Assembly: GCA_964415525.1 (NCBI GenBank)
Contig: CAYQAS010000002.1
Location: 14,960 to 78,959 of the forward strand
Length of the DNA stretch: 64,000 nt
Origin: CAZPUI01 sp964415525
GTDB taxonomy: Bacteria > Acidobacteriota > Holophagae > Holophagales > Holophagaceae
Reading direction: 5' to 3'
Numbering within the stretch: the stretch's first letter is position 1; every line of letters starts with the position of its first letter. Positions 9,221 to 17,100 of the stretch are shown piece after piece. The position numbers and the translations under genes are program-made. The notes under the pieces were generated by a model, which saw only the letters and a list, made by a program, of their open reading frames with translations, did not search any database and was not told the DNA's origin.

Positions 9221-9868
9221 ATGCCCACGGTCCTGCTCACCGGCTTCGAGCCCTTCGAGAACGAGCCCCTGAACCCCAGCTGGGAGGCCGTCCGCCGCCT
9301 GGAAGGGGAAGTCATTGCCGGACACACCGTCGTCAGCGCTCGCCTGCCGGTGGTCTTTGGCGCGGCGCTGGAATCGATCGAGGCCGCCCTGGAAGCCACA
9401 CGGCCGGCGTTGGCCATCGCGGTGGGTCAGGCGAAGGGCATCGCCGGGCTGCAATTGGAGCGGGTGGCCCTGAACCTCGACGACGCCCGCATCCCCGACA
9501 ACGCCGGCAGGCAACCCGTGGATACGCCGGTCATTGCGAACGCCCCCACCGCCTACCTCACGACCCTGCCGGTGAAGGCCATGATGGCCGCCCTGCTGCA
9601 GGCGGGGATTCCCGCCCACGTGAGCCAGAGCGCCGGCACCTTTGTCTGCAACCACGTCTTCTACGGCCTGCGGCACCTCGCGGAATCGCGCCCTGGCCTG
9701 CGTGCGGGCTTCATCCACATCCCGCTGCTGCCCGAACAGGCGGTGCGTTTCCCCGGAACCCCAAGTATGACGTTAGAGCAGGCGGTCGCGGGCCTTAGGC
9801 TTGCGGTGGAAACGGCCCTGCGGACGGAGCGGGATATCAGCCTCACCGCAGGGAGTCTGCACGGATGA
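9221..9868 (+). CDS. pcp: Pyrrolidone-carboxylate (pyroglutamyl) peptidase
   Basis: This cytoplasmic cysteine peptidase removes N-terminal pyroglutamate. The 215 residues are the usual size. The start MPTVLLTGFEPFENEPLNPSW is typical. The catalytic Cys lies in SAGTFVCNHVFYG and the His in GFIHIPLLPEQ, and the catalytic Glu is probably in QLERVALN. The frame opens at 9176, but 9221 has GGAGG just upstream and the standard N-terminus. The stop overlaps the next start (ATGA). Confidence 0.93.
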   Translation: MPTVLLTGFEPFENEPLNPSWEAVRRLEGEVIAGHTVVSARLPVVFGAALESIEAALEATRPALAIAVGQAKGIAGLQLERVALNLDDARIPDNAGRQPVDTPVIANAPTAYLTTLPVKAMMAALLQAGIPAHVSQSAGTFVCNHVFYGLRHLAESRPGLRAGFIHIPLLPEQAVRFPGTPSMTLEQAVAGLRLAVETALRTERDISLTAGSLHG

Positions 9869-10905
9869 GACTCCGCCCCGCCCTTCGCGCCCTGAGCGCC
9901 CGCTGGCGTCATCCCGCCCTCTGGCTGGGGGCCGTCGTCCTGCCCCTGGTGCAGGCGGTGCCCGTCGCCTATGTCCCCCTCAGCGAACCATGGACGCACC
10001 TGCCGGTGCGCCAGATGCTCACCGCCGCCTCCCTCATCTGGTGCCTGTCGGTGCTCCTCGCGGGCCTGCCCTTCCAGTGGACGGGGGATGATCGCCCTCA
10101 GTCAAAGTTCCTTCGAGGCTTCTTCCAATGGCTGGCACTGGAAGTCTTACTTATCGCCCTGGGGCTGGCCTGCCTCCCCTGGAACCTGGCCCCTCGGGAT
10201 GCCGGGATGACTTTCGGAATTGTGGTGGCAGGCATGTCCGCCAACCTTTTCCTCATCCTGCTGCTGAACTGGCTCCTGGTTCGGGCCGAGACGGAGGATG
10301 CCGAGGTGACTGAGGCCGAGCAGCGCGCGCGGGCGGCGGAACGGCTCGTGGCGCGCCAGACCCTGTCGCCCCGGACCATTCACGCCACCCTGTCCAACCT
10401 GCTGGAGGAGGCCCACCCCCATCACCTGGAGCGCGGTCTGGTGGATCTGGCGGTGCTTTTCCGCACCCGATTGATGCTCCAGAGCCTTCCCATGGTGCCC
10501 TTCGCCCAGGAGCGCGGCCTCGTGGAGCAGCTTCTCCAGGTGCTCCAGCGGACGGGTCGGCTGCCGAAACAGCTGCATCAGTCCTGGGGGCCCGACACGG
10601 ATGGCCTTTCCATCCCCAGCCTGGCGGTGGTCCAGGTGGTGGAGATCCTCGCGGATCTGCTGGAAACCTGCCCCCTGGAGAGCCTCATCCTGACGGGGCA
10701 CCGGATGGACGCCCTCTTCGAGATCTGCCTGCAATGGCGCGGGGAACACAGCGGCGCCCTCCTCAACCGACTGGAGGCCCACCCCGATTTCCAGGCTCTG
10801 GAGCGTCGGCTCGCGGGTGCGGCCTTCCTGCGGGAACCCTTGTCCCTGGAACGCAGTGAAGGCGGTGGCTGCCTGCGCCTGTGCCTCCCGGTGGTGCGTC
10901 CATGA
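9865..10905 (+). CDS. LytS-like histidine kinase paralogue, probably inactive
   Basis: The 346-residue protein has four hydrophobic segments in its first 145 residues and a coiled linker (EDAEVTEAEQRARAAERLV). It then has a kinase-like part that aligns with the next gene: SPRTIHATLSNLLEEA against SPHALLNSLNGLAQLV. The phosphoacceptor His of that motif is Arg here. The Asn box and the glycine-rich ATP lid seen in the neighbour are not recognisable. I infer a pseudokinase that may modulate its neighbour. ATGA overlaps on both sides place it in one transcript with pcp and the kinase/regulator pair. Confidence 0.75.
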   Translation: MRLRPALRALSARWRHPALWLGAVVLPLVQAVPVAYVPLSEPWTHLPVRQMLTAASLIWCLSVLLAGLPFQWTGDDRPQSKFLRGFFQWLALEVLLIALGLACLPWNLAPRDAGMTFGIVVAGMSANLFLILLLNWLLVRAETEDAEVTEAEQRARAAERLVARQTLSPRTIHATLSNLLEEAHPHHLERGLVDLAVLFRTRLMLQSLPMVPFAQERGLVEQLLQVLQRTGRLPKQLHQSWGPDTDGLSIPSLAVVQVVEILADLLETCPLESLILTGHRMDALFEICLQWRGEHSGALLNRLEAHPDFQALERRLAGAAFLREPLSLERSEGGGCLRLCLPVVRP

Positions 10906-11960
10906 AGTTCCAAGCCGCCTTCGCCACCCTCCGCCCCCGCCTACGCTCCCCCCTGCTCCTGACGGTGGCGGGCCTCTGGGCCCTGACGAGCACCTTCGGG
11001 ATCATCTTCAATCGGGTCATCGCCCCCCAGCTCGGCATCAACCAGCACATGACCCACCCCGTGGTCCTCGACGTGCTGTGGCTCCTGTGGTCGCCCTTCA
11101 GTGCCTTCTTCCTCTCGCCCATGCCCTGGCAGTGGAGCGGTGATGAGCGTCCCGAAGCCCCTTTTGGCCGCGGCTTGCTGCAGGCACTCCCGGTGCCGCT
11201 GCTGGAGGTCATCTTCACGGCTTGCTTCTTCATTCCCAGCAAGCAGGCCAACTTGCCCATGGGGGCGCTCCCCGCCATCCTCGCCCTCCATGTCGCAGAG
11301 TGGATGTTCATCGGCTATGCCGTGGCGGCTTGGGAGCGGCGCAAGCTCCGGAAATCCGTGGCCCAGGCCAAGGCGCACGAGGCGCAGTGGACGCTGCTGC
11401 ACAGCCAGATGAGCCCCCACGCCCTGCTCAACAGCCTGAACGGCTTGGCCCAGTTGGTGACGGAGGATCTGGAAGCCGGACTCCAGGGCATCCGCGACCT
11501 TTCGGAAATCTACCGTCTGCTGTTGGAGCACGGCCAGGCCCAGCTTCTGCCCTTGGCGCGGGAGCGGGATCTTCTGACCCGCTTCCTCGGAGTTGAGGCC
11601 CTGCGCCTGGGCCGACGCCTGACGGTGGAGTGGGACTGGGATTCAGGCCTGGACGTCGTGCCTCTGCCGCCGCTGCTGCTCCAACCCCTGGTCGAAAACG
11701 CGGTGAAGCATGGGATCTCCGCCAGCGAGACGGGAGGCGTCCTGCGGATCGGCGCCCGGCGCGATGGCCGCGACCTGCGCCTGACGGTGGCCAACACGGG
11801 CCTGCCACTGGGCGAGTCCAACCTGGGTGGCACGGGCATCGGCCTACGCAACCTCGAAGCCCGGCTGCACCTGGCCTTCGGATCCCAGGCAGAATTCACG
11901 CTGAAGTCCGACGGGGCCTGGACCCTGGCGGAAATCCACCTGATCGGGAGCAAGGCATGA
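10902..11960 (+). CDS. LytS/YehU-type sensor histidine kinase
   Basis: The 352-residue protein has four membrane helices in the first 150 residues, then a His_kinase (PF06580-type) domain. The acceptor His lies in HSQMSPHALLNSLN. The Asn box is LVENAVKHGIS and the glycine lid is NLGGTGIGLRNLEARL. Kinases of this type pair with LytTR regulators, and one follows at once. The frame opens at 10881. The ATG at 10902 overlaps the upstream stop and is chosen. The signal sensed is unknown. Confidence 0.9.
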   Translation: MKFQAAFATLRPRLRSPLLLTVAGLWALTSTFGIIFNRVIAPQLGINQHMTHPVVLDVLWLLWSPFSAFFLSPMPWQWSGDERPEAPFGRGLLQALPVPLLEVIFTACFFIPSKQANLPMGALPAILALHVAEWMFIGYAVAAWERRKLRKSVAQAKAHEAQWTLLHSQMSPHALLNSLNGLAQLVTEDLEAGLQGIRDLSEIYRLLLEHGQAQLLPLARERDLLTRFLGVEALRLGRRLTVEWDWDSGLDVVPLPPLLLQPLVENAVKHGISASETGGVLRIGARRDGRDLRLTVANTGLPLGESNLGGTGIGLRNLEARLHLAFGSQAEFTLKSDGAWTLAEIHLIGSKA

Positions 11961-12703
11961 CCCTGCGCGTGGCATTGGCGGACGACGAGGACCTCGCACG
12001 GCGGCGGCTGGCCCGCCTGCTGCGAGACATGGGCTGCGAGGTGGTGGCGGAGCTGGCCGGAAGCCGCGAGGTGATCGAGTGGTACCGGACCGGCGCCCAG
12101 GTCGATGTGCTCTTTCTGGACATCCAGATGCCCGGCCTCACGGGGTTGGAGGTCATCGCGGAGCTGGAGACGCCCCCGCCGGTGGTCTTTGTGACCGCCC
12201 ATGTCCAGTACGCCATCCAGGCCTTCGAGGCGGCGGCGGTGGACTACCTGCTGAAGCCCGTGCAGGAGGAACGCCTCCAGCGCACGCTCCAGCGCCTCCA
12301 GCAGCAGCAGGTGCCGCGCCGCACCGGCAAGGAGCTGGCGGGACTGCTGCCCGCACCTGCAGCGAACCAGCCCGCCCGCTTCCCCGCCAAGGCCGGGGAC
12401 GGTTTCGTCTTCCTGGAACTGAAGAAGGTCAGCCACTTCGAGGTGGAGACCGAGGTGGTCTACGCCTTCGCGGGCACGGACAAATACCGCACGAGCTGGA
12501 CCACTCTGGCGGAAGTGGAGCACGCCTTTCCCGATGCCGGCATGCTACGCGTGCAGCGCCACCAGCTGATACGGCCGGAGATGGTGGTGGCCTTCAAGCC
12601 CACCTGGGGCGGGCGCGGTGAGGTGCGGATGCAGGGCGGCCATGATCTGGAAGTGAGCCGTAACGCCACGCCCGTTCTGAAGGCCCGACTGGGGCTGGCG
12701 TGA
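11957..12703 (+). CDS. LytTR-family response regulator
   Basis: The 248-residue protein has a receiver domain with ADDEDLAR, phosphoacceptor Asp in FLDIQMPG, and Lys in LLKPVQEE. The C-terminal LytTR DNA-binding domain (about 145-245) contains the conserved pattern KYRTSWTTLAEVEH, then MLRVQRHQLI. It is the partner of the kinase at 10902 through an ATGA overlap. Target genes cannot be seen from the sequence. Confidence 0.9.
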   Translation: MTLRVALADDEDLARRRLARLLRDMGCEVVAELAGSREVIEWYRTGAQVDVLFLDIQMPGLTGLEVIAELETPPPVVFVTAHVQYAIQAFEAAAVDYLLKPVQEERLQRTLQRLQQQQVPRRTGKELAGLLPAPAANQPARFPAKAGDGFVFLELKKVSHFEVETEVVYAFAGTDKYRTSWTTLAEVEHAFPDAGMLRVQRHQLIRPEMVVAFKPTWGGRGEVRMQGGHDLEVSRNATPVLKARLGLA

Positions 12704-13779
12704 AGCACCATCGAGCGAACGGCGGTTTCCGCAACCTGGATCCGGGGTTTTCTCCCAAGACCCTGGCGGACGTGGTCCGCTGGCGCTGGGAGTCCTGGCG
12801 CAGCGGCCTGCGCAAGGCGGATCATGCCGACGTGGTGGCCGGATTTTGCTCGGCCATCACGTGGGGAGCACGGGGGGGACGCAGAACGACCGCAGGGAAC
12901 GGGCGGTCCCCCTCGTTCATGACCGACACGCCCGCGGTGAAACCTACTCTGGCCTTCCTCCACGCCAATGCCAAGGCGGGAGCGGCCATGATTCCCTGCG
13001 TCACCTGGATCGGGCATAGCTCGACACTGGTGCAGTTGGGCGGGATGACCGTGCTCCTCGATCCCGTGCTTTCGCCCCGAGTCGGCCCCGGCGGACGGAT
13101 CGGCGTGAAGCGCCTCGTGGCCCCGGCCCTCCACCTGCACCAGCTGCCGCCCATCGATGTGGTGGTGGTGAGTCACGACCACTACGACCACCTGGACAAG
13201 CGCACCCTCCGGGGCCTGGCCAGACAGGCGGGCGGGCCGCCCACGGCGGTGGCACCCCTGGGCCTCCGTCGCCACCTTGCGCCCCAGGGTCTCCCGGTGG
13301 TCGAGCTGGACTGGTGGCAGAGCACCACTTTCGCGGGCCTGGAGGTGATGCTCACCCCCGCCCAACACTGGTCTGGGAGAAGCCTCCACGACCGTCTGCG
13401 CACGCTTTGGGCCGGCGTGGCACTCCTCAGCCCAGGTGGCAATGTCTTCTACCCCGGCGACACCGCCTACGCCAGCTTCTTCCGGGAGATCGGTACCCGC
13501 CTCGCGGCCCGCGGCGGCGTGGACCTCGCCCTCTTGCCCATCGGGGCCTACGCCCCCCGCTGGTTCATGGCCCCCCAGCACATCGATCCCGCCGAAGCCG
13601 TCCGCATCCACCAGGACCTGCACGCGAAACGGAGCCTCGGCATCCACTGGGGCACCTTCCAGCTCTCGGATGAGCCGCCGGACGAGCCGCCGCGCCTCCT
13701 GCGGGAAGCGGCGGCTGCCGCAGGCCTGGCTCCAGAAACATTCATCACCATCGCCGTGGGCGAGACCCTCCGGCTGTAG
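12700..13779 (+). CDS. MBL-fold metal-dependent hydrolase with a repeat-derived insertion
   Basis: This 359-residue protein of the UlaG/NAPE-PLD-like metallo-beta-lactamase group starts with GTG at 12700, overlapping the regulator stop. It has HHRANGGFRN near its start, TWIGHSSTLVQLGG, the metal motif SHDHYDHLD, HWSGRSLHDR and GDTAYASFF, and SLGIHWGTFQL. Residues about 51-72 do not belong to the family. They are encoded by an inverted copy of the dispersed repeat (12849-12914) that kept the frame open. Family members act on phosphodiester or lactone substrates. The substrate here is unknown. Confidence 0.85.
   Translation: MKHHRANGGFRNLDPGFSPKTLADVVRWRWESWRSGLRKADHADVVAGFCSAITWGARGGRRTTAGNGRSPSFMTDTPAVKPTLAFLHANAKAGAAMIPCVTWIGHSSTLVQLGGMTVLLDPVLSPRVGPGGRIGVKRLVAPALHLHQLPPIDVVVVSHDHYDHLDKRTLRGLARQAGGPPTAVAPLGLRRHLAPQGLPVVELDWWQSTTFAGLEVMLTPAQHWSGRSLHDRLRTLWAGVALLSPGGNVFYPGDTAYASFFREIGTRLAARGGVDLALLPIGAYAPRWFMAPQHIDPAEAVRIHQDLHAKRSLGIHWGTFQLSDEPPDEPPRLLREAAAAAGLAPETFITIAVGETLRL
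12849..12914 (-). repeat. Divergent inverted copy of the dispersed repeat inside a gene
   Basis: Read on the minus strand this starts GAGGGGGACCGCCCG. It later has CGTCCCCCC and CTCCCCACG in the same order and spacing as copies 1 and 2. The hairpin at the far end is shortened. It lies inside the MBL-fold gene and is translated in frame. Confidence 0.7.
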
Positions 13780-13809
13780 CATCAGGCCATGCGCGCCCGA
13801 GCCTGCCTG

Positions 13810-13977
13810 TTTTGGCTCCGGAGGAGGGGATTCCTTCCGCGCCTTTGGTGCTCCAGGGCGCGGCGTGGCTGGCCCCGCGGATCCGGCTGCGCCGGACCGG
13901 CTCGGACGCAGTGCGTCCTCGCCTTCCGCTACCGGGCCGCCACTGCCGATTCAATCCCCTCCTCCTTCGCACCAAAA
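13810..13977. repeat. tRNA-Asn 3'-end fragments in inverted orientation
   Basis: 23 bases at 13810-13832 are identical to 14009-14031, which is the 3' end of tRNA-Asn plus four flanking bases. At 13953-13977 a similar tract occurs in the opposite orientation, with AATCCCCTCCTCC intact and the acceptor end altered. Between them is about 120 bp of GC-rich sequence with no credible gene. Apparent ORFs here are read-through of the tRNA tail. Confidence 0.7.
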
Positions 13978-13981
13978 CTAA

Positions 13982-14007
13982 AAGGGCCCTGCTTTCGCAG
14001 GGCCCTT
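13982..14007 (-). terminator. Terminator of tRNA-Asn
   Basis: An 11-bp perfect stem (AAGGGCCCTGC, 4-base loop, complement) is followed on the minus strand by TTTAGTTTT. It lies directly downstream of tRNA-Asn. Confidence 0.85.
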
Positions 14008-14011
14008 GTTT

Positions 14012-14086
14012 TGGCTCCGGAGGAGGGGATTGAACCCCCGACAAATCGGTTAACAGCCGATTGCTCTACCACTGAGCTACTCCGGA
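14012..14086 (-). tRNA. tRNA-Asn (anticodon GTT), CCA encoded
   Basis: On the minus strand the 75 bases begin TCCGGAGTAGCTCAGTGG and end in CCTCCGGAGCCA. The acceptor stem, D-arm (AGCTCAGTGGTAGAGC), anticodon loop CTGTTAA and T-arm (GGGGGTTCAATCCCC) all fold. CCA is encoded at 14014-14012. Confidence 0.97.
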
Positions 14087-14140
14087 TCGGAGAATCTTAA
14101 GCCTATCACGCGAACCCAAAAATGCAAGGCCTCAGTTGCG

Positions 14141-14725
14141 TCAGCCGCGCTGGAGTTCCATCAGGATCTGCCTCGCGCATGCCTTCAGCGTCTCGATGAC
14201 GCCCGTGCCCTTGTTGGCGACAGCTTCGATCATGGGCTCGTTGCGGAAGCGCAGCAGGTTCTCCATCTCCTCCACCGGAGCGGCAGAGGGCATATCGCGC
14301 TTGTTGAGCTGCAGCACATAGGGGATCGTGCGTACGTCGAAGCCGTTCTCCTACAGGTCCGTCGCAAGGTTCGCGATGGACTCGTTGTTGGCCTCCACGC
14401 GCGCTTTCGGCTGTTCGGCCACGAGAATCACCCCATCCCAACCACCCAGGATAGGCTTCCGGCTGGCGTCTTAGAGAACTTGGCGGGGCACTGTGTAGAG
14501 GTGGAACCGGACCTTGAACCCCTTCACCGTCCCCATGTCGAGGGGCAGGAAGTCGAAGAACAGCGTGCGATCCGTCTCTGTGGCGAGGCTGACGAGCTTG
14601 CCCTTCTTTTCCGGATTGGCCTGTTCGTAGATCCACTGGATGTTCGTGGTCTTCCCGCAGAGGCCAGGGCCGTAGTAGACGATCTTGCAGTTGATCTCGC
14701 GAGACGCGTAGTTGATGAACGTCAT
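14141..14725 (-). pseudogene. mglA: mglA-like small GTPase gene with two in-frame stop codons
   Basis: Read in one frame without any shift, these 195 codons give a full-length MglA-type GTPase. The P-loop YYGPGLCGKTTN, then ETDRTLFFDFLPLDMG, LQLNKRDMP and the C-terminal NKGTGVIETLKACA are all present. The frame is broken by TAA at 14473-14471, where relatives have Tyr (FYDASRK), and by TAG at 14353-14351, where relatives have Gln. Nearby residues are also off consensus: VPGQVF reads VPRQVL, and VVFVADSQ reads VILVAEQP. MglA is the Ras-like polarity switch. This copy would yield only an 84-residue fragment. It has a GGAG ribosome site 3 bases after the mglB stop. Confidence 0.9.
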
Positions 14726-14728
14726 GAC

Positions 14729-15226
14729 TCAGTCTCCGAAGAGCCGGTCAATGTCTTCATCAGTGATCTCCGAGAAGGGGCTCTCAAACTTGGAGACCTC
14801 GGAAGACTGAGTGTGGGCGCGGGTTTCCACGCGTTCGAAGATCTCCTGGAGATCCCGACTGGCCTTCTTGACCCGAAGGCGGACGAGCGCCAGGGAGCTG
14901 TTCTGGTCGAAGATCACGACCAGGATGCCGCGCTTGCCCACGATGCTGATGTGGAGGTTGTCCTTCTCGCCCTCGTGGAAGAGGAGGCTGAACTCCTTCT
15001 CGCCGATCAGCTTCGCCAAACCGTCCGTGGCGGCCACATTGCCCGCCGTGAGGCTGGCGAGGCTGGTGGCGTCGATGCTGCGAACATCCCCGGCCGACGC
15101 GATCTGCTGACCGTTCTTGTCGACCAGGAAGACGACCTTGCTCGAAGAGTCCACCTGCAGGCGGGAGATGTGCTCCTGCAGCTGGCGGTATTCCTCCTCA
15201 AACATGACCAAGTCGAGTTTGGCCAC
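14729..15226 (-). CDS. mglB: Roadblock/LC7-domain protein, MglB-like
   Basis: The 165-residue protein has a Roadblock/LC7 fold in residues about 5-125 (VVFLVDKNGQQIASAG, then GEKEFSLLFHEGEKDNLHISIVG in two parts). A charged C-terminal tail follows. MglB is the GTPase-activating partner of MglA in cell polarity and motility. It starts with GTG at 15226 with GGAGGT upstream and is intact. Its partner gene immediately downstream is not. Confidence 0.85.
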   Translation of the reverse strand: MAKLDLVMFEEEYRQLQEHISRLQVDSSSKVVFLVDKNGQQIASAGDVRSIDATSLASLTAGNVAATDGLAKLIGEKEFSLLFHEGEKDNLHISIVGKRGILVVIFDQNSSLALVRLRVKKASRDLQEIFERVETRAHTQSSEVSKFESPFSEITDEDIDRLFGD

Positions 15227-15301
15227 AGTGACCTCCAGGGTTGCGTGCTGAACTGACGAGCATACCGCAGATGCGGACAGCAGGCCGTCACGTGCCGCGC
15301 G

Positions 15302-16138
15302 TCAGTAGGTGGATGTGCCCGCGCCGCCCGCCACCACGGCCAGGGAACTGGAGAGCCCGAGGCGCGTAGCGCCGGAAAGCACCATGCCCAGTGCGCCCGC
15401 ATAATCGCGCACGCCGCCGGAAGCCTTCACGCCGCAGCGCACTCCCACCGTCTGACGCATCAGCGCGATGTCCGCCTCGGTGGCACCCCCCGTCGAGAAG
15501 CCCGTGGAGGTCTTGACGAAGTCGCAGCCGACCTCCGCAGCAATTTCGCAGGCCCGAACCTTCTCCTCGTCCGTCAGCAGGCAGGTCTCGAGGATCACCT
15601 TGAGCACGCGATCCTGCACCGCCGCACGCACGGCCTCCATGTCCCGGCGCACCAGCTCCCAATCGCCACCCTTGGCCGCACCGATGGCCAGCACCATGTC
15701 GATCTCGTCCGCCCCACGCTCCGCGGCATCCTTGGCCTCGAAGGCCTTGGTGGCGGAGGTGGAAGCCCCCAGCGGGAAACCGACCACGGTGCAGACCCGC
15801 ACTCCGGAACCCGCCAGATGTTCCGCCGCACGGGCCACCCAAGCCCCGTTCACGCAGACCGAAGCGAACCGATGCATTCGCGCTTCCGCGCAGAGCTGGT
15901 CTACCCCGGTGTCGATCCCATCCGCCTTCAACAGCGTGTGGTCGATCAGCGGTGAGAGATCCACGTGGGTCGGCAGCTGGTCCGCCGAAACAACCTCCAG
16001 CCCGCCCGCCAGACGCAGAAGTCCATGCCCTTCAGCTGCCGCCAACAGCTGTGGCCCCCTCTGGGGCTCCTCCGCGGAAACGAGACGTCCCAGGACGTCT
16101 CCAGCCAGTGAGATGAGCAGGTCGCGCATAACCTCCAT
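15302..16138 (-). CDS. deoC: Deoxyribose-phosphate aldolase
   Basis: DeoC splits 2-deoxyribose 5-phosphate into acetaldehyde and glyceraldehyde 3-phosphate in nucleoside catabolism. The motifs are LIDHTLLKADG, ASVCVNGAWV, VVGFPLGAS, EIDMVLAIGA, LKVILETCLL, FVKTSTGFSTGGAT (Schiff-base Lys) and VKASGGVRD. The chosen start at 16138 gives 278 residues, about 50 more than the usual N-terminus. A second ATG at 16129 is equally possible. The extension has no recognised motif. Confidence 0.93.
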   Translation of the reverse strand: MEVMRDLLISLAGDVLGRLVSAEEPQRGPQLLAAAEGHGLLRLAGGLEVVSADQLPTHVDLSPLIDHTLLKADGIDTGVDQLCAEARMHRFASVCVNGAWVARAAEHLAGSGVRVCTVVGFPLGASTSATKAFEAKDAAERGADEIDMVLAIGAAKGGDWELVRRDMEAVRAAVQDRVLKVILETCLLTDEEKVRACEIAAEVGCDFVKTSTGFSTGGATEADIALMRQTVGVRCGVKASGGVRDYAGALGMVLSGATRLGLSSSLAVVAGGAGTSTY

Positions 16139-16235
16139 GGTGGCCCCGGAGGCCTTCCCGCACAACCGTGCCTTGGCAGCAGACGGGCCCCGTGCTAGCC
16201 TTTCTGTTCCCTCCTCGGAGGGAAGCCACACACCT

Positions 16236-16325
16236 GGAGAGTTGTCCGAGTGGCTGAAGGAGCACGATTGGAAATCGTGTATACGGGTGACCGTATCAAG
16301 AGTTCGAATCTCTTACTCTCCGCCA
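16236..16325 (+). tRNA. tRNA-Ser (anticodon GGA), CCA encoded
   Basis: The 90 bases have a 7-bp acceptor stem (GGAGAGT with ACTCTCC), an anticodon loop TTGGAAA, a long variable arm (TACGGGTGACCGTA) and a T-arm with GTTCGAATC. CCA is encoded at 16323-16325. Its 3' half from the anticodon stem onward is repeated exactly at 55858. Confidence 0.97.
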
Positions 16326-16340
16326 TACAAGAAGCCCGCA
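16266..16340 (+). other. Left attachment site (attL), 75-bp direct repeat
   Basis: Bases 16266-16340 (anticodon loop of tRNA-Ser to the first arm of its terminator) are identical to 55858-55932. After an 8-base difference the second terminator arm also matches (16349-16363 with 55941-55955). Repeats starting in the anticodon region of a tRNA are typical of tyrosine-integrase attachment sites. Confidence 0.85.
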
Positions 16341-16363
16341 AACACTACGTTTGCGGGCTTCTT
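16329..16363 (+). terminator. Terminator of tRNA-Ser
   Basis: A perfect 15-bp stem (16329-16343 with 16349-16363) around the loop ACTAC lies directly after the tRNA, followed by CTCTTGT. A version with a different loop follows the duplicate at 55858. Confidence 0.85.
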
Positions 16364-16400
16364 CTCTTGTCGGTCTCAATGGGTCTTCAAAGGTTCGATT

Positions 16401-16430
16401 CCCCCCTCTGGTTCTCACTGGGGTCTCTTT
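16401..16430 (+). repeat. Candidate integrase arm site, left end
   Basis: The sequence CCCCCCTCTGGTTCTCACTG, continued by GGGTCTCTTT, closely matches 55724-55755 near the other end. A further ATGGGTCTTC lies at 16379. AGGTTCGATTC at 16391-16401 recurs inverted near 55700. Placement at both island ends suggests integrase or excisionase binding, which is inference. Confidence 0.45.
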
Positions 16431-16485
16431 AGCCTCAGAAGCCCCTCGGTGGGGGCTCCTGATCGTCGCGAGCGGAAAGGACTCT

Positions 16486-17100
16486 CTACTGCTGCTTGAA
16501 CTCACACCGGCGATTGACGAGGTAGCTCTCCTCATCCTTGCCCTGCACCTTGGGGCGCTCCTTGCCGTAGCTGATGGTGGAGAGTCTGGACTCTGCGACT
16601 CCGAGGTTCTTCAGGTAGGCCATCGCGGCGGCGGCGCGCTTCTCGCCCAGGGTCATGTTGTATTCCACGGTGCCGCGCTCGTCGCAGTGGCCTTCGATCT
16701 TCAGCTTCACGTCCGGATACTTCCGAAGGAAGTCAGCGATACCCTGGAGCTTCGCCTTGTCGGTCTCCCGGATCGCGTACTTGTCGTAGTCGAAGTTGAT
16801 GTCCTTCAGCGCAGCGGTCGCTGCATTACGGAAGGCCTGCTCCTCCGCCGCCTTCCGGTCGGCTTCGGTCTTCTTCCGAGCGACCTCTTCCGCGGCTGCC
16901 TTCCGCTTGGCTTCTTCCTGTTCCTGGACCTGCTTGCGGCGGGCCTCCTCCTCAGCCTTCCTGCGCGCCTCCTCGGCTGCACGCTTCTTGGCTTCCTCGG
17001 CGGCCTGGTCCACCACCGGCGCAGGAGCGGGCTTCTTGCAGGCGCTGAGGCCCAGAAGTGCTCCGAGCGTCATGACGACAACGAAAGTGTGCTTGTTCAT
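16486..17100 (-). CDS. pal: Peptidoglycan-associated lipoprotein (Pal/OmpA-like)
   Basis: The 204-residue lipoprotein has a signal peptide ending in the lipobox LSAC at about residue 20. An Ala/Glu/Lys/Arg coiled coil follows (about 30-95), then an OmpA domain with FDYDKYAIR, IEGHCDERGTVEYN and GEKRAAAAMAYL. It should tether the outer membrane to peptidoglycan. No tol genes lie nearby, so it may be an extra copy. The start at 17100 overlaps the stop of the small membrane gene upstream (ATGA), and AAGGAGG precedes it. Confidence 0.88.
   Translation of the reverse strand: MNKHTFVVVMTLGALLGLSACKKPAPAPVVDQAAEEAKKRAAEEARRKAEEEARRKQVQEQEEAKRKAAAEEVARKKTEADRKAAEEQAFRNAATAALKDINFDYDKYAIRETDKAKLQGIADFLRKYPDVKLKIEGHCDERGTVEYNMTLGEKRAAAAMAYLKNLGVAESRLSTISYGKERPKVQGKDEESYLVNRRCEFKQQ

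Noticed and set aside
13789..14100. Open frame of 103 codons across the tRNA-Asn locus
   Set aside because: Its end is the tRNA read in translation (EEGIEPPTNRLTAD pattern), a common artefact.
16296..16535. Minus-strand frame over tRNA-Ser, and a similar one at 55888-56166
   Set aside because: Both end in the reverse translation of the tRNA-Ser tail (RRVRDSNS). Their likeness only reflects the att repeat.
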